Of a stretch of DNA of 64,000 nucleotides, positions 24,493 to 32,569 are shown piece by piece. Source of the stretch: Candidatus Uabimicrobium amorphum. Lineage in GTDB: Bacteria > Planctomycetota > Uabimicrobiia > Uabimicrobiales > Uabimicrobiaceae. The stretch lies in NCBI RefSeq assembly GCF_009002475.1, contig NZ_AP019860.1, positions 6,772,501 to 6,836,500 of the forward strand, written 5' to 3'. A model generated the notes under the pieces. It ran no database searches. It was not told where the DNA came from and saw nothing but the letters and a program-made list of their open reading frames with translations. Numbering within the stretch: position 1 is the first letter of the stretch; each line of letters starts with the position of its first letter. Made by a program: the position numbers and the translations under genes.

Positions 24493-25392
24493 ATGCACGA
24501 AAATACACAAAAGATGGCCGATATTGTCAACAATGTCGCCGAAGATATATGTAGTCGTCTACAGAAAATCACAGGAGATGATTTTCTGCGCGACCCTTGG
24601 GAACGCAAAGATCACTACGGCAATCCTGGTGGTGGGGGAATTACACGTATCTTTAAACAAGGGAAGCATATTGAAGGTGGTGCTGTCAATACCTCTGTGA
24701 TTACAGGACACATTAACCCCGAATTTGCCAAAAGACTTAAAAACGATGATAGTTACCTCGAAGCCGCAGGAGTTTCTCTTATCATACATCCCGTGAATCC
24801 GCATACGCCTACGGTGCATATGAATTTTCGTTATATACGTCAGGGTGAAAAACAGTGGTTTGGAGGTGGAGCGGATTTGACTCCCTATCTTCCTAACACC
24901 GAAAAATTTGTATTTTTTCATCAATTTTGGAAAGATAAGCTCGATGCTTTTGACGAAAATTTTTATCCGCAAATGAAAGACGAGTGCGATAAATATTTTT
25001 ACTTGCCTCATCGCAAAGAAATGCGGGGTGTGGGAGGAATATTTTACGATTATGTAGATGTCACCGATCAGAATTGGGAAATGGTCCAGTCTTTGGCCAC
25101 CGGGTTTATCGATAGCTATTTACCGATATTCGAAAGTACTTTTGAGAAGGAATATACTCAAGAAGATCGCAATTTTCAATTGTATCGCCGCGGACGTTAT
25201 GTTGAATTTAACTTGATTTATGATCGTGGTACTATCTTTGGTTTAAAAACCAACGGACGCATTGAGTCCATTTTGGCATCATTGCCACCCAATGTTCGCT
25301 ATGAATATATGTATGAGCCCGCATCGGGGACACCTTACGCGGAAATGGTGCAGTACTATCAACCGCATGACTGGGTGAACTTTTCGGAGTGA
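24493..25392 (+). CDS. hemF: Oxygen-dependent coproporphyrinogen III oxidase
   Basis: A 299-residue enzyme that decarboxylates coproporphyrinogen III to protoporphyrinogen IX with oxygen, in heme biosynthesis. Conserved stretches are GGGGITRIFKQGKHIEGGAV, WFGGGADLTPYLPN, HRKEMRGVGGIFYDY and EFNLIYDRGTIFGLKTNGR. The length matches the family. I prefer the ATG at 24493, six bases after AAGGTG, over a GTG at 24484. It implies an aerobic or facultative organism. Linkage to an SSS symporter is unusual and may only reflect translational convenience. Confidence 0.97.
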   Translation: MHENTQKMADIVNNVAEDICSRLQKITGDDFLRDPWERKDHYGNPGGGGITRIFKQGKHIEGGAVNTSVITGHINPEFAKRLKNDDSYLEAAGVSLIIHPVNPHTPTVHMNFRYIRQGEKQWFGGGADLTPYLPNTEKFVFFHQFWKDKLDAFDENFYPQMKDECDKYFYLPHRKEMRGVGGIFYDYVDVTDQNWEMVQSLATGFIDSYLPIFESTFEKEYTQEDRNFQLYRRGRYVEFNLIYDRGTIFGLKTNGRIESILASLPPNVRYEYMYEPASGTPYAEMVQYYQPHDWVNFSE

Positions 25393-25419
25393 AACTTCTT
25401 TTGCGCTTTTTTGAAACGA

Positions 25420-25500
25420 GTGTCGTCCCTGCTTTCGCAGGGACCAGCGTTTATAAGTCAACTTCAGATTGCTGGTTTCCCGCGTAAGCGGGAATGACAC
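25420..25500. repeat. Inverted pair of GTCATTCCCGC-type palindromes
   Basis: A 29-base palindrome (GTGTCGTCCCTGC ... GGGACCAGC) and its inverted near-copy (GCTGG ... CCCGCGTAAGCGGGAATGACAC region) enclose 22 bases, so each arm is itself a hairpin. A partial third end (GGGAATGACAC) follows at 25502. It resembles dRS3-like ATTCCC-N8-GGGAAT repeats known in many bacteria. It occupies the 211-base gap between the convergent hemF and lepA genes. Confidence 0.75.
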
Positions 25501-25603
25501 AGGGAATGACACTTCGTTATCGTTTGCTCTTGAAACTTCTTTGGAGTAATCTTCTGTCGATAGACAGGAATAACACCTTTGGGTACTCTTGAGCCGAGGC
25601 CAA

Positions 25604-27400
25604 TTAATCTTCTTTTGTTTTCAAAACAGCCAGGAACGCTTCTTGAGGAATTTCGACATTTCCCACCATCTTCATGCGTTTCTTTCCCTTTTTCTGTTTT
25701 TCTAGTAGTTTGCGCTTACGGCTTACATCCCCACCATAACATTTTGCCAATACATCCTTGCGCATAGCGGAAATGGTTTCTCTCGCGATGATTTTTCCTG
25801 AAATAGCTGCTTGGATGGGCACTTTGAACATCTGTTTGGGAATGGTATCCTTGAGTCGTTCACACATGTGACGTCCACGACTCTCCGAACGCGATCGGTG
25901 TACGATAATCGACAATGCATCCACTCTTTCACCGGACACAAGTATATCTACTTTTACTAGGTCGCTATCGCGATAGTCAAGTATTTCATAGTCAAAAGAA
26001 GCATAACCACGAGACATGGACTTCAATTGATCATAAAAGTCGAACATGACTTCACCTAGCGGTATTTCAAAAATCAATTCGACGCGTTTCTTGTCGATAT
26101 AGTTCATGTTTTGTTGAATACCACGACGTTCCATACACAATTTGATAATAGGGCCTAGATACTCGGCAGGTAAAACGATATTGGCGCGAATATATAGCTC
26201 TTCGGACTGCTTGATAAAGGTTGAATCAGGATACTCCACAGGGTTATCGATGTACACGGTTGAGCCGTCTGACATTTGGAAACGATAACGTACCGAAGGA
26301 GCCGTAACGATAATACTTTGGTTAAATTCTCTTTCTAAACGCTGTTGGATAATTTCGAGGTGTAGTAGTCCCAGAAAACCGCAGCGAAAACCCGAACCAA
26401 GTGCCGAGGATGTATCTTTTTCGTAGATCAATGACGCATCATTTAGTTGCAGTCTTTCCATGGCTTGTGACAGATCTTCATAGTCATCGGAAGCGATGGG
26501 ATAAAAGGACGAAAATACTACGGGTTTTACTTCGCGAAATCCGGATAAGGGACCTTCACACGGGTTACTGTTTAAAGTGATGGTGTCACCATTTTTAATA
26601 TCACTCACGCGTTTAATTCCGGCAATGATATACCCTACTTCTCCCGCTTTTAACGAGTCGCGTTTTTCGCGCTGTATGCGAAAATATCCGACTTCTTCGA
26701 TATCGTAAGTCTCACCAGAAAACATAAACTTAATTTTATCTCCTGGCTTCAAAACACCATTGAACATACGCGTGTGAATAACAGCGCCGCGATAAGGGTC
26801 ATAAGTGGCATCAAAAATAAGCGCAGATACTTTTTCTTCTTCGTTTCCTTCTGGGTGCGGAACTCTTTCGACAATCGCCTCTAAAATATCTTCAATACCA
26901 ATACCGGTTTTTCCAGAGGCCAAAATAACTTCTTCTGCGGGAAGACCTAGTTCATTTTCTATTTGTTCTAAAACACCGTCTATGTCGGCGGAAGGTAAAT
27001 CTACCTTGTTGATCACAGGAACAATCTCTAAATCGTTTTCCATCGCCAAGTATAAATTGGCTACGGTTTGTGCTTCCACACCTTGTGAGGCATCGACAAG
27101 TAGAACAGCTGCTTCACATGAAGCCAAAGCGCGTGATACTTCATAGGAAAAGTCCACGTGTCCCGGAGTGTCTACCAAGTTTAGCAAGTATTCCTTGCCA
27201 TTTTTGGCCGTATACGGTAAAGCCGCTGTTTGGCTCTTTACGGTAATTCCGCGTTCCCGTTCTATGTCAAGTGTATCCAAAGTTTGCTCGCGCAAATTAT
27301 TATCAGACACAACTTTTGTGAGTTGTAGCATTCTGTCGGCCAGTGTCGATTTACCGTGATCGATGTGTGCTATAATGCTAAAGTTTCTAATATTTTCCAT
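25604..27400 (-). CDS. lepA: Elongation factor 4 (LepA), ribosome back-translocase GTPase
   Basis: A 598-residue translational GTPase that acts on stalled ribosomes. G1 is AHIDHGKSTLADR, G3 DTPGHVDF, G4 NKVDLPSAD; the effector region has ERERGITVKSQ. The LepA-specific C-terminal domain is complete (GYASFDYEILDYR ... DALSIIVHRSRSESRGR ... KCYGGDVSRKRKLLEKQKKGK in part). The length equals the family norm. It starts 70 bases downstream of the receiver-kinase gene but is separated from it by a terminator, so it probably has its own promoter. Confidence 0.98.
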   Translation of the reverse strand: MENIRNFSIIAHIDHGKSTLADRMLQLTKVVSDNNLREQTLDTLDIERERGITVKSQTAALPYTAKNGKEYLLNLVDTPGHVDFSYEVSRALASCEAAVLLVDASQGVEAQTVANLYLAMENDLEIVPVINKVDLPSADIDGVLEQIENELGLPAEEVILASGKTGIGIEDILEAIVERVPHPEGNEEEKVSALIFDATYDPYRGAVIHTRMFNGVLKPGDKIKFMFSGETYDIEEVGYFRIQREKRDSLKAGEVGYIIAGIKRVSDIKNGDTITLNSNPCEGPLSGFREVKPVVFSSFYPIASDDYEDLSQAMERLQLNDASLIYEKDTSSALGSGFRCGFLGLLHLEIIQQRLEREFNQSIIVTAPSVRYRFQMSDGSTVYIDNPVEYPDSTFIKQSEELYIRANIVLPAEYLGPIIKLCMERRGIQQNMNYIDKKRVELIFEIPLGEVMFDFYDQLKSMSRGYASFDYEILDYRDSDLVKVDILVSGERVDALSIIVHRSRSESRGRHMCERLKDTIPKQMFKVPIQAAISGKIIARETISAMRKDVLAKCYGGDVSRKRKLLEKQKKGKKRMKMVGNVEIPQEAFLAVLKTKED

Positions 27401-27421
27401 TGTTTTTCACTTAATAAATGA

Positions 27422-27454
27422 AAAAGCAGGCATAGAGTAACTATGCCTGCTTTT
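27422..27454 (-). terminator. Rho-independent terminator
   Basis: AAAAGCAGGCATAG and CTATGCCTGCTTTT form a perfect 14-bp stem with loop AGTAA. On the minus strand it follows the receiver-kinase gene (stop at 27471) by about 17 bases. Confidence 0.9.
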
Positions 27455-27470
27455 AAGTAAAACGATGTAA

Positions 27471-30011
27471 TTACTCTTCTTGTGCTTGCTGTTGTCTTAT
27501 TTCTTGTTCTAAACTTTCCAGACGACCTGTTTTGATACAATCTAATACTTTTCTCAGTTCATCTGTCAGTTCTTCAGCATCTTCATAACGTTTACTTGGA
27601 CGTCTTTGCATCATTTTCAAAACAATACGCGATATCGCTAATGGAATTTCCGGACAGATTTCGCGAGGATCGCGGGGATCTTTGCTTAGACGTTGATGAA
27701 TAATATCTAGTACGTCATTACCCTCAAAAGGAACATCTCCCACTAACATGTGATAGAATGTTGCCCCCAAACTATATATATCACTTTGAATTGTAACATC
27801 TTTTCCTAAGATTTGTTCTGGGGATAGATAGTAAGGAGTACCCAAGATAATTCCGCGTGTTGTCATCGAGCAATGTTGGTCGGTGACTTTGGCAATTCCA
27901 AAGTCCACTAATTTGACAACGCCTTCTTTGGTCAATAGTATGTTCGCTGGTTTTATATCGCGGTGTACGAGGTGATGTTCTTGGTTTAATGACTCTAAGG
28001 CACGTGATACTTGCATTGTAATGTCAAGTGCTGTCAGAGGAGCAAGTTTTCCTTCGCTACGGATCATCTCTTCTAATGTTTGACCATCGACGAACTCCAT
28101 AACATAGAAGCATTTATTTCGATCCATCATGAGATCATAACCGCGTATCAAATTGTCATGATCGAAGTTAATGACCGTAAGTGCTTCTTGCATAAAACGC
28201 ATAACCGCTTTGCGATTTTTGTAATCGGAAGGTGGAAGGTATTTTACGATGACTTTTTCGTTGTCACGTAAACGATTGGCTTGGTAAATATGCCCCATAC
28301 CCCCTTCACCGATTTTTCCAATGATTTGGTAATCGAGATGATCACTCCCTTGGAGTCTACCGCCGCGTACGGGAAGTTTTCCTTGGGTAATGGCTGATTT
28401 TTCCAAAAGTTCTATTGCACGTGCTTTTAAATCAGGTATTGTAAGAGGTTTGGTGACGTAACCACATCCACTTTTTAATACGGATAGAATCTTATCTTCT
28501 GATTCGTAAGGCGAGCCGAGAAATAAGATAGGAAGACTTTCCAGATCGGCAACCAGACGCAACTTTTTCAAAATTTTATAACCGTCTAATTCTGGATTTC
28601 CGGCATCTAAAAACAGTAGGTTTGGTTTCTTTTCGATAAGTATGCTGAGATTGTCTTCCGAAACTTGTACTTGTTGTAGATCATAAAGATTTGCAAAGCT
28701 TTCGCGCAACATATTAAACACATTGTCTTCGCAGTTGGCGACGAAGATGCGCTTTTTGCGAAAATTGAGCATTTTTTTCAATATGGTACGTGTTTTACGT
28801 TGTTCTTCTGCAGAAGCTTGTGCGGGAGAACTTGGCAGGATTAATATTTCGTTACTCTCACCACTTTTCTCGTCACCAGCCACGATGAATTTAATCATGT
28901 TGGGCTCGTCGAGTTTAGGGATATCAAATGTAAGACCAAGAGCTGTTAAGTCTGCGCGGCCGTCCACAAAGCTCGAGCCACTCACCGTGTCTTCATTGGG
29001 TCCACTAAGACCCTGAACTTTGCAATTTTTCGCGTTTGTGTAGACCACTGTATCACTTTGATAGTCTATTTTAAGGTTGTTATACGCGTCAAGAGCTAGA
29101 AGTTGGTTTTCACCTTGGACAGGAACACCCGTGGTTTGTGGAGAAGTCAGTACCAACTGGAAACTTCCCGTTTCTGCTGGGCGAATCAGTATGCCTGATG
29201 TAGAACCTTGTGGTCCTCCAGGCTTTGTATCACTAGCTGTAATAACAGGTTTTTGGGTTATGTTGTAAAAGCGAAAAGACTTGTGGGTACGCGCACAGCC
29301 ATCCGAAAATTCAACATCCATATACGCGGGAATTTCGGCCGTATGTACCTCAGAACTTCCTTGAGAAGTTGTAAAGTATATGCGACGAACTCCATTATAC
29401 GAATTATCGGCGACACCATCTACATTGGTTTGTAGAGCAAGACTGAATGCCTCTCCTGCGACTTCTTCGTTGTCATGTTCTGAGGAAATGACAAATGTTC
29501 GGCCTCGTGGCTCGATTAGCCATTGTTTTTCGGGGCTATTGCCAACGTTGTACGTTTGGTCTTTTTTGTTGATGAAAACTTCGGGGGTAACGTCTATTTT
29601 TCCTGTAGAGGCTTTGTAGCCAATGTCTACATTTAATTTGATTGTAATACTACTATTGGCGGTAATAGATGATTCATTTTCGTTGTCGGGTAGGACAATA
29701 TACTCATGAGACACGTCTTCGTCTGCGCTTTTAAATTGAAGATCTGCTGACTCAACTTCGATTTCTTCTTCGCTAGAGTTCTTAATTGTAAAACTAATTT
29801 CACATGTTCTCTGAGCTTGTTCGACTATTTCGGGCAACTCAACATCGAGAATTTCCACCTTGATGTCTGCGGGAATATTGCGTGATTTCTTTGGAGTTAC
29901 ATCTGTGGCTGGTACAGCTTTTTCTTCTCTACTTCTACTTTTTATATCCATTAAATAGAGATAGATAACAACCAGCAAAATGACAGATATCAAAACAATT
30001 TTTATAATCAT
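27471..30011 (-). CDS. Membrane-anchored Ser/Thr protein kinase with internal receiver domain
   Basis: An 846-residue protein. An N-terminal anchor (IVLISVILLVVIYLYLM) is followed by an Ig/cadherin-like beta-rich region (about 45-390). A response-regulator receiver domain then spans about 420-535, with acidic pocket E428-D429, phospho-acceptor Asp469 in LLFLDAGNPE, and Lys521 in YVTKPL. A Hanks-type kinase (about 560-830) follows, with GKIGEGGMGHIY, LVHRDIKPANILL, VDFGIAK and GTPYYLSPEQ. With only one membrane span, the beta-rich region and the kinase must lie on the same side, presumably in the cytoplasm. The receiver suggests that a histidine kinase controls the Ser/Thr kinase. It is divergent from the HEAT/kinase operon, 162 bases away. 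Confidence 0.92.
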   Translation of the reverse strand: MIIKIVLISVILLVVIYLYLMDIKSRSREEKAVPATDVTPKKSRNIPADIKVEILDVELPEIVEQAQRTCEISFTIKNSSEEEIEVESADLQFKSADEDVSHEYIVLPDNENESSITANSSITIKLNVDIGYKASTGKIDVTPEVFINKKDQTYNVGNSPEKQWLIEPRGRTFVISSEHDNEEVAGEAFSLALQTNVDGVADNSYNGVRRIYFTTSQGSSEVHTAEIPAYMDVEFSDGCARTHKSFRFYNITQKPVITASDTKPGGPQGSTSGILIRPAETGSFQLVLTSPQTTGVPVQGENQLLALDAYNNLKIDYQSDTVVYTNAKNCKVQGLSGPNEDTVSGSSFVDGRADLTALGLTFDIPKLDEPNMIKFIVAGDEKSGESNEILILPSSPAQASAEEQRKTRTILKKMLNFRKKRIFVANCEDNVFNMLRESFANLYDLQQVQVSEDNLSILIEKKPNLLFLDAGNPELDGYKILKKLRLVADLESLPILFLGSPYESEDKILSVLKSGCGYVTKPLTIPDLKARAIELLEKSAITQGKLPVRGGRLQGSDHLDYQIIGKIGEGGMGHIYQANRLRDNEKVIVKYLPPSDYKNRKAVMRFMQEALTVINFDHDNLIRGYDLMMDRNKCFYVMEFVDGQTLEEMIRSEGKLAPLTALDITMQVSRALESLNQEHHLVHRDIKPANILLTKEGVVKLVDFGIAKVTDQHCSMTTRGIILGTPYYLSPEQILGKDVTIQSDIYSLGATFYHMLVGDVPFEGNDVLDIIHQRLSKDPRDPREICPEIPLAISRIVLKMMQRRPSKRYEDAEELTDELRKVLDCIKTGRLESLEQEIRQQQAQEE

Positions 30012-30173
30012 AAACCTAGGGCAATATGCCCCCCCTTAAAAAAATATACTTGATTTTTTCAGTGCTTGATTTTTGAATTGTATTGTATAATTAAGCAAAC
30101 GTTTGTAAAGAAAATTCCGAGTTTTCGAATACAAATACTGTGGTCAATAGCATTTTGCAAAGCGAGGTCTAAA

Positions 30174-32567
30174 ATGAGTCTACATAGCATCGGAAATATT
30201 TTGACGCAATTACGCACACATTCGTACAACAATGCAGCGGAAAAAATCGATTTACTAGATAAGTTGAAGGAAACCGGCCAGGCAACGCCTCAAAATACCG
30301 CCTGGATGTTAGTAACCGATGATAAAAACTATCGCGATTTCAGTTTCAGCGTCTTCTCCAAACACAAAGATCAAGGTATTATGAAAATTCTCTTGCAAGA
30401 GATGCAAGGAAAAAAAGAAGATGTGGTTGAAAAATTATCGCGAATACTTGCCAATTTATCTCCACCAGGGCTAGACGAATTTCTGCAAGACCGCATTAGG
30501 CTCGGACAAGAAGATGAAAAAATAACTGTTTTAAACATATTGAAAAACATGGGGGCCGTGGAACCCTATTTATCTCTTTACAACGTGTCTCTACGCGATA
30601 AAAGTGAACACGTGCGTTTTTTATGTGTGAATATTCTCAGCCGTTCGATACAAAAAAGTGAGATATTCACTGTATTATGCCCTCTCCTTGTCGACGAGAG
30701 CGAAAGAATACGTTCTTGTATTATTCAAAAATTAACCCAAGTAAAAGACATCAAAATTATCGCCATTATTTTTGAAATCATGGCACGGGAAACAAAAGAA
30801 AACCAAGAGCTTCTCATTGCCATACTGAAGAAAATTGCCCAGGAAATGGAAATAGACATCGTTGATCTTATCATTCCGGCACTTATGGATAACAAGGGAG
30901 ATATTCGCAAAGCGGGAGCACTATTTTTTGCCAGTTTACCGGATTTACACCAGTCGACGGTTCTTCTTTTAGAGCGTATGCGTCGCTTGAGTTTTGATGT
31001 AAAGAAAAAAATCTTCAAGTCTTTCAAACATATCGACAAACAAATAACAGAAGTTGTGGTACTACTTCTAAACGATTCCGATATCAATCATTGTATTGAC
31101 GCGCTCATTATCTCCATGAATCTAGAAGATGAGCGTATACCACAAGGAATTGGTAATGTATTGCGCACAGGTGTGGATTGGTGGGTAAAATTATTGGGAA
31201 TCGAGATAATTACCAATTACAAATTACCGGAAACAATCGCTATTCTCGAAGAGCACGAAAACGATGAGTTTTTAGAATGGTCGGTGATCGCAGCCTATGG
31301 TCAGTTACAATGTGCGGAAAAGCTCCCGTATTTACAAAATCACTTGGCAAATAAGTCAAAAGACATTCGTCGCGCCGCACTACATGCCATTTGCCATATT
31401 GGAACTTCTGAGGCGATGAAAATAATCGAAGAACTTGCTTCACCGCAGTGTGATCGATTTCTACACACAGAGTTGCGCTTGATGAATGAACAAAACCCTT
31501 TTCCTTTTGACATTGCGGACTTGGAGAAAAGAAACGACAAAGAACAATTAAAGCAAGAAATGGAGATGTTAGGCTTACGATTGGAAAGTAGCGTTTCTGA
31601 GGAGAATAAAGAAGGTGAACAATCGATTGTCTTGGGAATGGAGAATCTAGAGAAAAGATATACCATTCCAACACCACAGGAGGAAATGCCGCAACCGACA
31701 GTTTCTGAAGAAGAAATACCGCAATCGACAGCTTCTGACGAAGAGCCTGTTTACAATCCTCAAATTCAACCAAATCCTCAGCAAGTAGTAAGTGCCCCTG
31801 CCCCTGCTCCTGGACAAAACACAATTTTTTTTGTGGAGCGTGAGCCGAAAAAAACTACTTACCAGGGAAACATACCCTACCAATCTGCTCCACAGGAGAC
31901 TTTAGCAATTCCCGATGAACCCCAAGCAACAAATAACGCTCAATATCAACAGACTTTGGCAATTCCCGATGAACCTAAGCCAACAAATAGTTCCAAATAT
32001 CAGGAAACTATTGCCATACCTGGTGAGGCTCAACCGACAAATAATGCTCAATATCAGCAGACTTTAGCAATTCCCGATGAATCTAAACCGACAGGTAATT
32101 CTCAATATGAAGAAACTCTTTCTATACCTGACGAGCCAGCAAAAATTCCTCACAATCAGCCATCTGAAAACAAAGAAGAGATGCTGACAAATTTTCGTTC
32201 GCGTTTCCATCGGATTACTTCAAGACTGAAACAGGGAGACCTAGAAAAGGTAACACAGGAAAGCGAAGCGCAAACGTCATCACAGTCGTCTCAGTCTCAG
32301 CCAACAGAACCGTCACAACCAACGCAACCTCAAGCAACGGAATCACAGCCGGCAGCACAGCCATTTACGATGAAAGCGGATAACTCATCGGCAAAATCAT
32401 TCAACATGGGTGAAGCAAAGCCGCAGCAAAAATCGCATATTCCACAGATTTTTTCAAAACCGCGCTCAGATAAAAAGTCAACTGATTCCACAAAGATCCC
32501 TTTCAACGTAAAAGGAAAGACTAGTTTGCAATTTAATATCCGCAAAAAAGATGACGAAGCGGAATAA
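30174..32567 (+). CDS. HEAT-repeat protein with disordered repetitive C-terminus
   Basis: A 797-residue protein; I chose the ATG at 30174 (GAGG site nine bases before it) over one 108 bases upstream. Residues 1-460 are helical repeats of the HEAT type (SEHVRFLCVNILSRS, DIRKAGALFFASLPD, DIRRAALHAICHIGT). The C-terminal 330 residues are Pro/Gln/Ser/Thr-rich. They include four and a half tandem 18-residue units beginning TLAIPDEP, each with Thr and Tyr residues that adjacent kinases could phosphorylate (inference). It is the first gene of an operon with two kinases (2-base gaps) and an ankyrin protein, and is a likely scaffold or substrate. Confidence 0.82.
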   Translation: MSLHSIGNILTQLRTHSYNNAAEKIDLLDKLKETGQATPQNTAWMLVTDDKNYRDFSFSVFSKHKDQGIMKILLQEMQGKKEDVVEKLSRILANLSPPGLDEFLQDRIRLGQEDEKITVLNILKNMGAVEPYLSLYNVSLRDKSEHVRFLCVNILSRSIQKSEIFTVLCPLLVDESERIRSCIIQKLTQVKDIKIIAIIFEIMARETKENQELLIAILKKIAQEMEIDIVDLIIPALMDNKGDIRKAGALFFASLPDLHQSTVLLLERMRRLSFDVKKKIFKSFKHIDKQITEVVVLLLNDSDINHCIDALIISMNLEDERIPQGIGNVLRTGVDWWVKLLGIEIITNYKLPETIAILEEHENDEFLEWSVIAAYGQLQCAEKLPYLQNHLANKSKDIRRAALHAICHIGTSEAMKIIEELASPQCDRFLHTELRLMNEQNPFPFDIADLEKRNDKEQLKQEMEMLGLRLESSVSEENKEGEQSIVLGMENLEKRYTIPTPQEEMPQPTVSEEEIPQSTASDEEPVYNPQIQPNPQQVVSAPAPAPGQNTIFFVEREPKKTTYQGNIPYQSAPQETLAIPDEPQATNNAQYQQTLAIPDEPKPTNSSKYQETIAIPGEAQPTNNAQYQQTLAIPDESKPTGNSQYEETLSIPDEPAKIPHNQPSENKEEMLTNFRSRFHRITSRLKQGDLEKVTQESEAQTSSQSSQSQPTEPSQPTQPQATESQPAAQPFTMKADNSSAKSFNMGEAKPQQKSHIPQIFSKPRSDKKSTDSTKIPFNVKGKTSLQFNIRKKDDEAE
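31899..32138 (+). repeat. 54-base in-frame tandem repeat in the HEAT-protein gene
   Basis: Four full copies and one partial copy of an 18-codon unit encode T(L/I)(A/S)IP(D/G)E followed by a variable PT-N-Y-Q linker. The copies differ from each other, so the array is not very recent. It falls in the predicted disordered tail. Confidence 0.9.
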
Positions 32568-32569
32568 AT

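Noticed and set aside
31240..31824. 194-residue minus-strand frame
   Set aside because: It is antisense to the HEAT-repeat gene; its composition reflects the opposite strand.
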